From NCBI GenBank assembly GCA_000435635.1, contig FR882093.1, forward strand, positions 1 through 12,173: 12,173 nucleotides of DNA, written 5' to 3'. Below the pieces are notes generated by a model. It did no database searches, was not told where the DNA came from, and worked only from the letters and a program-made list of their open reading frames with translations. Source of the stretch: Prevotella sp. CAG:1320 (GTDB lineage Bacteria; Bacteroidota; Bacteroidia; Bacteroidales; Bacteroidaceae). The position numbers and the translations under genes were made by a program. Below are positions 6,917 to 12,173 of the stretch, piece by piece; position 1 is the stretch's first letter, and every line of letters begins with the position of its first letter.

Positions 6917-9900
6917 TCATTTGCGCTTACGGCTTTTGCCTTTCAGCGGACTGCCCTTGTGGATTACCGGCGGCATCTGGTAGTTGGCTACCGTGCGTCC
7001 GCTCACGTCAACGCTTCTTGTTACCGCACCGGCATCGCACTTGTCATTGGCCACGAAGTCCTCAAACGAGTAGGTCGCACCGGCGTAACGCTTGATGCGC
7101 TTCACGATGCTCTCGCGGCTGATGGTGCTGTAATACGGGATATCGTTGTTCATGCACGAGTTTTGCTCCGAACGGAAGACACCGCGATTGTGCATGAAAC
7201 CGCCTTCATAGATGTCCACTATATCACTATAACGGCTATCGAAGATGAGATGGCTCCATGGCACCTCATGCATCTTGCCCGTAAGCGAGAGGTTGTCGTA
7301 CCAGCCCAGGCCCTTCGCCCAGTTAAACTCAAGGACGTGGCCGCAGCACGTGCACAGGCAGAAGTCAATAAACTCGTTGTGATAGATGTACTCATCGCCC
7401 AGTTTGCCGAAGCCGTGGCCGCCAGCCTCATGCTGGATGACACCGCGGGAGTCAAGTGGATAACCATAGGTACTCTGCGGACAGAAAGCGATGGCCGAGC
7501 CATCTTCCCACATCTGGCAGATGCCACCATAGTCAGTGCTGTTGGGCACGATGATGATGAGCGTCTGATTCAAGTTGCTTTCTGTTACGGTCGGAGCGTT
7601 CAACGCATAATTGAAAATCTCATCATAATCGGCACGCAGGCCTACCCCACCCGTATAGGTCGTGTTGAAGCGGTTGTAGCGGATGGTGTTCACCGTACCG
7701 ACACCCGTCTCGGTAGACACGGGGAAGGCCGTGTAAACATTGAAGTAGTCACGATAGGTGGTGTAAGGCTCAATGCCGAAGAAATATTCCACCTCCTGCT
7801 TGATGTTTGTCAGGTAGTCACCATCGGAGATGTTCTTGGCGTCGTAACCATCGCCGAGTATCACGATATTGATGCCGCCGTTGTTACCACGGGTAGCCTT
7901 TTGCAGCGTCAACCACTCGTCCTCGCCATATTCGTAATCATACTGAGTCACGGTACATTCGTGCGTATACTCCTCGTTTTTCAGCTTGAATACGATTTTC
8001 CCTTCTCGGTCACCCGAGCCTTTAGGCATCGACTTGATGGTCAGCGTCACCTCGGTCTTGTCGCCGCCGCTGGTTTGTGACAAGTCACACCAGTCGGGCT
8101 TGCTTTGCACTTCCCATTCACCCTCGGCATCCACCACCAAGGTCTGCTTGTGTTCCGTATTCAAGGCGCAGGCAACAGACGGACGGCATACCAGCTCGTG
8201 GTGAGCAGCTATGCGCTTAAACTCGTTCCAGCCAGATGCGGCTTGATACTGCTGTATGGCAGGTTCTGGAACTTCAAGCGTAAAATTGTCCTTTGCGACA
8301 CCGTTGAATGCTCCGCTCAGCACATTTGCAGGCAAGGTTCCCTTGCAGACGATGCTGCCAATACCGAAACAGTTATTGAAAGCATTGCTTCTTATGCTCT
8401 CAATGCTCTCAGAAAAGACCAGTCCCTCAATGCTCCGGCACTCATTGAAAGCCCCCGCACCTATTGTTTGGAGACCATCCGGGAACTCAACAACTCCCAT
8501 AAGCCGCCAGTTTCCGGCAAAAGTGTTGTCACCGATCGAAGCGATGCCTGTCGGAAGCTTGAGCACTCCGGAAAAGTCACAGCCATTGAATACATTGTCG
8601 CTCAACGTCACCAAATTTTTCGGAAGAGATAGCTCGCCTTTGAAATGCGTATTTTGGAATGCATTATTTCCTATGGCAGTAATGCCATTGTGCAGGGTAA
8701 GCGTTCCGTCAAAACCACAGTCTTTGAATGTGTTCTCGAAAATATTGGTTATTCCTTGTGGTATTTCAAGACTTCCAGTTAAACTGTTGCAACCATCAAA
8801 GGCACCTCTTTGGAGGGTTGTCAATTTTTCAGGAAGGCGTAAATCGCCATAAAGATACTTGCAAGACATAAAGGCAGTTTCGCCAATATAGTAAACGTTA
8901 TTAGGCAATGTCAGTTCGCAGGTAAATCCACATGACTCAAATGCACCTCCGTACCAATATTTTTCCCATCCATTGCCAATCCGTTCCAACGTGGTTGGCA
9001 ACGAGAGCGTACCTGTCATCGAGTTACAGTTGGCAAACGCTCCAGCCATTACATCAGTCACTCCCTCGGGAATTACCAAAGAGCCGGTGAGGTTTTTGCA
9101 ATTCTCAAATGCGCCAACATTTATTATTTTAAGTCTATCAGGCAAAACAAGCCGTAATAAGGAAGTCTTTCTGGAAAATGCCCCCTCTGGAATCTCATCC
9201 TCAGGATAAGTACGAGGCTGACAAGCACCACTTCCGAAATGAAGCATTATATCTGTTTTTGCGATTTTCACTTCTTTTAGGTTGAGTGATTGTAGCATAG
9301 TCATAGAATCACGCATGAAGTAAAAGTCAACACCGTTTATCTCTCCCGTTATCTTCAAGTTCTTCACCTGCGTGTAGTCCTTGTTGGCCGCCATGATTGA
9401 GTCTTTCAGGTGGCCTGCGGTGGAATTGATGATGACGTAGGTGCGGGCATTCGCGTCATGGCTTACGAGGTCGTTCTCCCATGGCGTAATGCTCTCGCTG
9501 ATGAGCGTCAGGGTATATTGACCGGTGTCGGCTTTCTTGTCGACGCGGATAGAGAAATTGTTCATCTTTCCGGCCACGTAGGTGAACGCTTCTTCCTTGG
9601 TAAACTTGTAGGGAATGCCGCCAATGGTGATGCTAAACAGCGTGGTGCCGCCCTGTACGGTCTGTGGCACTACTATCGCGCGCCATTCGTCACCGTTCTT
9701 CGACGGTATCGTGGCCGTGCGTTCTATTCCTCCTGTCGGCGTAACGGTGCCGTCAGCCAGGTTGATGGCCGCTTCCCGCACAAGGTTGGCCACGAGGACA
9801 GTCTTCTCTGTCTTTGCCCACTCCCCTTCCGCGAAGCCAGAACCCTCAACAAGAGTTACGCGGGCGTTGGCCATGCGGTGTTGCATAGGCAGGCGGATGA

Positions 9901-10420
9901 CACTTGATGTCGGAGCCACGTTGGCCACCTTGCCCCACAAAAAGTCGCTGGCTTCATAGCCGCCCATGGAGCCGTCTTCCGATGCGGTGCTCTGGTCGCG
10001 TTCCACGGTAAACTGGTAGGCCTCTATGCTTTCGGGCGAACCGTAAGGATAGTAGCCATACACGTCGATGGGCGTATGCTTGTCTTTCCAGTAGAGGTCG
10101 TAAGCCGAGCTCCATTTGTAAGCGCCCTCGTCGAAAGTGTGGCGCACGTTGTCGCCACGATTGCCACTCAACTGCAACGTGCCCGGCGTATTGCCGTCGT
10201 AGTCCACAATGTAGACACCGATGACATCACCATCGCAAAAGCCATTGTCATTGACCCTTGTCACGGCCAGTTGGTCGATTTCTCCAGACAGATTGATGCG
10301 GTTGGAGTCGTTAGGGGCTCCACCGTTGTTGAACATATCGTCAGAGCAGCCCGCCAGCAATGACGCGCCCGCGAGCATATATATAAATAATGTATATCGG
10401 TTGAGTTTCATGTTTCTCAT
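6917..10420 (-). CDS. Surface lipoprotein: fimbrillin-LRR-BACON-M64 metallopeptidase fusion
   Basis: A 1167-residue multidomain lipoprotein. The signal reaches Cys25 (LLAGC), followed by SDDMF, typical of surface-exported lipoproteins. A start at Met4 (10411) is equally possible. Residues about 45-295 are Mfa/fimbrillin-like (GDVIGVYIVD, DLYWKDKHTPIDVYGYYPYG, GGYEASDFLWG, RAIVVPQTV). Residues about 350-737 carry thirteen BspA/LRR_5 units phased by phenylalanines 23-24 apart (F415, 438, 462, then 494 to 705). Residues about 747-827 are a BACON domain (WEVQSKPDWCDLSQTSGG ... CTVTQ). Residues about 833-1137 are peptidase M64: INIVILGDGYD near 850, the zinc motif HEAGGHGFGKLGDEY (997-1011), the CLCTCCGH cluster (1021-1028), and NNDIPYYSTISRESIVKRI (1091-1109). 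Family M64 includes the Clostridium IgA peptidase. The substrate here is unknown; host glycoproteins or immunoglobulin are inference. The LRR segment has much lower GC than its flanks. Confidence 0.93.
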   Translation of the reverse strand: MRNMKLNRYTLFIYMLAGASLLAGCSDDMFNNGGAPNDSNRINLSGEIDQLAVTRVNDNGFCDGDVIGVYIVDYDGNTPGTLQLSGNRGDNVRHTFDEGAYKWSSAYDLYWKDKHTPIDVYGYYPYGSPESIEAYQFTVERDQSTASEDGSMGGYEASDFLWGKVANVAPTSSVIRLPMQHRMANARVTLVEGSGFAEGEWAKTEKTVLVANLVREAAINLADGTVTPTGGIERTATIPSKNGDEWRAIVVPQTVQGGTTLFSITIGGIPYKFTKEEAFTYVAGKMNNFSIRVDKKADTGQYTLTLISESITPWENDLVSHDANARTYVIINSTAGHLKDSIMAANKDYTQVKNLKITGEINGVDFYFMRDSMTMLQSLNLKEVKIAKTDIMLHFGSGACQPRTYPEDEIPEGAFSRKTSLLRLVLPDRLKIINVGAFENCKNLTGSLVIPEGVTDVMAGAFANCNSMTGTLSLPTTLERIGNGWEKYWYGGAFESCGFTCELTLPNNVYYIGETAFMSCKYLYGDLRLPEKLTTLQRGAFDGCNSLTGSLEIPQGITNIFENTFKDCGFDGTLTLHNGITAIGNNAFQNTHFKGELSLPKNLVTLSDNVFNGCDFSGVLKLPTGIASIGDNTFAGNWRLMGVVEFPDGLQTIGAGAFNECRSIEGLVFSESIESIRSNAFNNCFGIGSIVCKGTLPANVLSGAFNGVAKDNFTLEVPEPAIQQYQAASGWNEFKRIAAHHELVCRPSVACALNTEHKQTLVVDAEGEWEVQSKPDWCDLSQTSGGDKTEVTLTIKSMPKGSGDREGKIVFKLKNEEYTHECTVTQYDYEYGEDEWLTLQKATRGNNGGINIVILGDGYDAKNISDGDYLTNIKQEVEYFFGIEPYTTYRDYFNVYTAFPVSTETGVGTVNTIRYNRFNTTYTGGVGLRADYDEIFNYALNAPTVTESNLNQTLIIIVPNSTDYGGICQMWEDGSAIAFCPQSTYGYPLDSRGVIQHEAGGHGFGKLGDEYIYHNEFIDFCLCTCCGHVLEFNWAKGLGWYDNLSLTGKMHEVPWSHLIFDSRYSDIVDIYEGGFMHNRGVFRSEQNSCMNNDIPYYSTISRESIVKRIKRYAGATYSFEDFVANDKCDAGAVTRSVDVSGRTVANYQMPPVIHKGSPLKGKSRKRK

Positions 10421-10472
10421 CTTTAGTTGACTATTAATGAATGACGAAGTGACTAGGAGATTCTCTCAGTTA

Positions 10473-11402
10473 TCATTCTGCCGTGCCGCCATAGTCCGTG
10501 CCGTCGTCATCCCAATCGCCGATGGTCACGTTCACACCTTCGCTCGTCTTGCTTAACACCACGGTGCAGTTATAGCGCTTGCCGCTCTCGAAGGTAAGTC
10601 CGCGCACAAGGTTATACTCCCTGCCATCCACCGTTACGGTGAGCAAGTTGCCCTCGGCCACGGTCTGCGGCACTATCAACGCTTTGTAAGCGTCACCTGC
10701 CTTCAGCGGCGTTACCGAGGAGATATCGCCCACGGCTGTCACCGTTGCCGCGGCCAGGTTGATGGTGGCGTTGGTCTTCACGCCGTTTACGCGCACGCTG
10801 ACTTCTGCCGCCGCCAGGGTCTCTTCCGTGAAGCCGTTGCCCGGCACAAGCGTTATCAGCAGCTGGCTCATGGCGTGGTGTGCGTTGATCATCACAGCGG
10901 CCTCGGTAGGGGCAACGTTTGTCCGCGAGCCTATGATTACGTCACCAGCCTTGTAAGCCGCCTCCGCGCTCTGGTCGGCGTTTACGCTGAAAGGCATGGC
11001 AGCCACGTCTGCCACGGTAGCCGTATAGGGATAGTATATGTAAAAATCCGCGTTGGTCTTGTCGTCTAGCCAGTAGATGGGTGCGTCCGGAGTCCACGTA
11101 GCGTTATAGGTGAAGCGCATGTTGTCCACGTGGTTGCCCGTGGTTTTCAGTGCCTGTGCCGTTCCATCGGCATTGCGATTTACCACAAACAAGCCAATTT
11201 GGTCTCCGACTTCAAAGGCAAGGTCGGTTACGCGCGTGTTTTCACGGTCATTCACTGTCATGCCGATGTTTATCGGCTGTCGTTTGTCTCCTGTTGGTGG
11301 GTTGGGTACGCCCGGAGAGTCGCCCGCTCCGTCACCACCTGACGAGCACGCACACAGCGCGAGGGTCGCCAACAACAGCATTCTCAACTTCTTCATCTTC
11401 AT
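10473..11402 (-). CDS. Fimbrillin family (Mfa-like) lipoprotein, first gene of operon
   Basis: A 309-residue predicted fimbrillin-like lipoprotein. It begins MKMKKLRMLL with a hydrophobic core and lipobox LCAC (Cys19), then SSGGDGAGD, a Gly/Ser/Asp linker and a proline-rich stretch (30-37). Hallmarks are TRVTDLAFEVGDQIGLFVV (56-74), APIYWLDDKTNADFYIYYPY (107-126), the HHAMSQLLITLV strand (175-186), ATINLAAATVT (212-222), KALIVPQTV (240-248) and the closing VNVTIGDWDDDG. The start may be Met1 (11402) or Met3 (11396); both lie in a weak purine-rich context. It lies about 70 bases downstream of the inferred start of transcription from the proximal promoter. Being first, it probably has the highest expression and may be the major surface subunit. 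No FimB/Mfa2-type anchor or assembly gene is seen nearby. Confidence 0.9.
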   Translation of the reverse strand: MKMKKLRMLLLATLALCACSSGGDGAGDSPGVPNPPTGDKRQPINIGMTVNDRENTRVTDLAFEVGDQIGLFVVNRNADGTAQALKTTGNHVDNMRFTYNATWTPDAPIYWLDDKTNADFYIYYPYTATVADVAAMPFSVNADQSAEAAYKAGDVIIGSRTNVAPTEAAVMINAHHAMSQLLITLVPGNGFTEETLAAAEVSVRVNGVKTNATINLAAATVTAVGDISSVTPLKAGDAYKALIVPQTVAEGNLLTVTVDGREYNLVRGLTFESGKRYNCTVVLSKTSEGVNVTIGDWDDDGTDYGGTAE

Positions 11403-11480
11403 TGGTCTTTCGGTTTAAGGTAAATATTCATGGTCTTTATGTCACATCGTGCGGATTTCTTAACGTACATCAACTGATTG

Positions 11481-11511
11481 CAAAGATATGCAAAAAAATG
11501 GAAAACGGCAA
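11481..11511 (-). promoter_or_regulatory. Proximal Bacteroidota-type promoter of the operon
   Basis: On the minus strand, TTG (11511-11509) is followed by 20 bases and TATCTTTG (11488-11481). This matches the Bacteroides -33/-7 consensus (TTTG, 19-21 bases, TAnnTTTG). Transcription would start near 11475, leaving a leader of roughly 70 bases before the first fimbrillin ATG. Confidence 0.75.
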
Positions 11512-11526
11512 GTCCATAATGGTTCA
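11509..11526 (-). repeat. 18-bp promoter-upstream box, copy 1
   Basis: TGAACCATTATGGACTTG on the minus strand, ending exactly in the TTG of the -33 element. It is identical to the copy at 11912-11929. The centre CCATTATGG is a near-palindrome, so the box looks like a regulator site placed from about -33 to -50. Confidence 0.8.
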
Positions 11527-11531
11527 TAAAC

Positions 11532-11611
11532 GAAAAGTAGTCTCGAAATCCTGTGAAACTAGTCTCGAAGGGCGATGAAACTAGTTTCGCAGCCCTTCGA
11601 GACTAGTTTCG
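11532..11611. repeat. Four 22-bp palindromic units (GAAACTAGT[C/T]TCG core)
   Basis: Units start at 11532, 11555, 11577 and 11599 (steps of 23, 22 and 22). Cores are GAAAAGTAGTCTCGAA, GAAACTAGTCTCGAA, GAAACTAGTTTCG (containing a perfect 12-bp palindrome, 11577-11588) and GAGACTAGTTTCG. Units two and four also form a larger inverted repeat: GAAACTAGTCTCGAAGGGC (11555-11573) is the exact reverse complement of 11592-11610, with the third palindrome in the loop. The block sits just upstream of the proximal promoter box, at roughly -57 to -136. Confidence 0.85.
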
Positions 11612-11883
11612 TTTTCCACGGCCTGTACATGGGCCATTTCGAGCTACTGCTTATTGCGCCTATTTCGTAGAGAAACATCGCGGCGGGGAAAATGCTTTTG
11701 CGCTTGTGGATTATTGTTTGTGCGTATCCGCTTTTCGTGTCTCGTTCATTGATACTTGCGGGAGGGTTGAATAAGTGCCCATCCTGTTTTCCCGCTCCCT
11801 ATTGGAATTGAGGTTCGCCTGGATGTCCTTGTTTCGGGTGTATTCAGATGCCTTAAAACATCTTTACTCGCGCAAATTTTTTG
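11612..11883. other. Gene-free stretch between the two promoter candidates
   Basis: I see no coding region with family features and no RNA gene. A small hairpin (AGATG/CATCT around 11848-11866) is too weak to interpret. If the distal promoter is active, its leader would cross this stretch and the 22-bp palindromes. Confidence 0.45.
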
Positions 11884-11914
11884 CAAAAGTACGGATTCAA
11901 CCCATACAAATCAA
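11884..11914 (-). promoter_or_regulatory. Distal promoter with same geometry as the proximal one
   Basis: On the minus strand, TTG (11914-11912), a 20-base spacer and TACTTTTG (11891-11884) match the Bacteroidota consensus. No gene starts directly downstream. It may give a long-leader transcript of the operon or a short untranslated RNA of up to about 390 bases ending before the proximal promoter. Confidence 0.6.
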
Positions 11915-11929
11915 GTCCATAATGGTTCA
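11912..11929 (-). repeat. 18-bp promoter-upstream box, copy 2
   Basis: Exact second copy of TGAACCATTATGGACTTG, 403 bases from copy 1. It holds the same position relative to its own -33 TTG and to the 20-base spacer, although the spacers themselves differ in sequence. Confidence 0.8.
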
Positions 11930-11995
11930 CGCACCCTTTTTTAACACTCTCGGTCGGGCATAAACAGGGGCAAATAAGGATGTTGAATGTTTATG

Positions 11996-12024
11996 CAAAT
12001 ATACTGCCATTAAATAATATACAA
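11996..12024 (-). promoter_or_regulatory. Weak third promoter candidate
   Basis: TATATTTG on the minus strand (12003-11996) matches TAnnTTTG, with TTG at 12024-12022 and an 18-base spacer, one base shorter than usual. The 18-bp box is absent here. It may be a chance match in AT-rich DNA. Confidence 0.3.
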
Positions 12025-12073
12025 CGCATTCTTGCGTCTCTACAAGTTTTCGTCGAACTCACGAAATACGTGC

Positions 12074-12173
12074 CGCGGGAAGGAATTGTCGCGCGAATCT
12101 TGTCCCACGCAGAGCGGCGGGAAGATATCGCGGGCGATTCTTGTCTCTCCCAGGCGGCGGGAAAGGAAAAACA
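12074..12173. repeat. Direct repeat of about 41 bp at the window edge
   Basis: Two adjacent units (12074-12114 and 12115-12154) share GCGGGAAG near the start and CGA[A/T]TCTTGTC in the middle; CGAATCTTG at 12094 and CGATTCTTG at 12135 are 41 bases apart. A third unit begins with CGGCGGGAAA at 12155 and runs towards the window end. The units are imperfect, and the array may continue beyond the window. Nothing coding is seen here. Confidence 0.6.

Noticed and set aside
6905..8080. Long plus-strand open frame of 391 codons
   Set aside because: It lies fully antisense to the M64/BACON part of the fusion gene, has no family motifs, and arises from the high-GC codon use of the minus-strand gene.
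10473..11402. Complete fimbrial operon of the FimA/Mfa1 type
   Set aside because: Fimbrillin-like lipoproteins are present, but no recognisable FimB/Mfa2 anchor or tip-assembly genes are seen, so only fimbrillin-family membership is claimed.
11509..11929. Insertion-sequence or MITE ends formed by the two 18-bp copies
   Set aside because: The copies are in direct, not inverted, orientation, there is no transposase or target duplication, and their exact register with promoter elements explains them better.

Overview
The window looks like chromosomal DNA from a member of the Bacteroidales (phylum Bacteroidota), most plausibly Prevotellaceae or a close relative. The evidence is Bacteroidales-typical surface families (fimbrillin/Mfa-like lipoproteins, BspA-type leucine-rich repeats, a BACON domain, an M64 peptidase), lipoprotein signals followed by Ser/Asp/Glu-rich residues, AT-rich leaders in place of strong Shine-Dalgarno sites, and promoter-like TTG-N20-TAnnTTTG elements. 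Most genes have moderate to high GC (about 53-60% in rows counted by hand). No species can be named from the sequence alone.

Layout. All eight genes are on the minus strand and read from right to left: fimbrillin lipoprotein (11402-10473), a 1167-residue surface lipoprotein fusing fimbrillin, leucine-rich repeat, BACON and M64 metallopeptidase modules (10420-6917), a second fimbrillin lipoprotein (6791-5898), an NTF2-like exported or anchored protein (5896-4853), an exported beta-rich probable outer-membrane protein (4856-3825), an FN3-like plus BspA-type LRR lipoprotein (3772-2159), a small predicted HTH protein (2120-1557) and a membrane-anchored Ser/Thr kinase (1530-565). Gaps are 1-52 bases with one ATGA overlap. 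The exception is a 125-base gap carrying a strong hairpin after the fusion gene. The set is probably one operon with one or two internal control points.

Control region. The 770 bases upstream (right end) contain no gene. They hold two minus-strand promoter candidates (at about 11.5 and 11.9 kb) that share an identical 18-bp box fused to the -33 element. Between them, abutting the proximal promoter, lies a block of four palindromic units with a 22-bp pitch. A further weak promoter candidate and a roughly 41-bp direct repeat lie towards the window edge. The other end of the cluster (1-564) is also gene-free and is dominated by a long block of palindromic units on the same 22-bp pitch but with different cores.

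How the genes may work together (inference). The cluster encodes a cell-surface module: three fimbrillin-type domains for surface display or polymerisation, leucine-rich repeats and BACON for binding, and a zinc peptidase related to the IgA-peptidase family M64. Three small envelope proteins of unknown or structural role come next. The HTH protein and transmembrane kinase at the operon end may form a sensory and regulatory pair. The least expected points are the fimbrillin-LRR-BACON-M64 fusion with a low-GC LRR segment, the duplicated promoter box, and the palindromic repeat blocks bracketing the operon.
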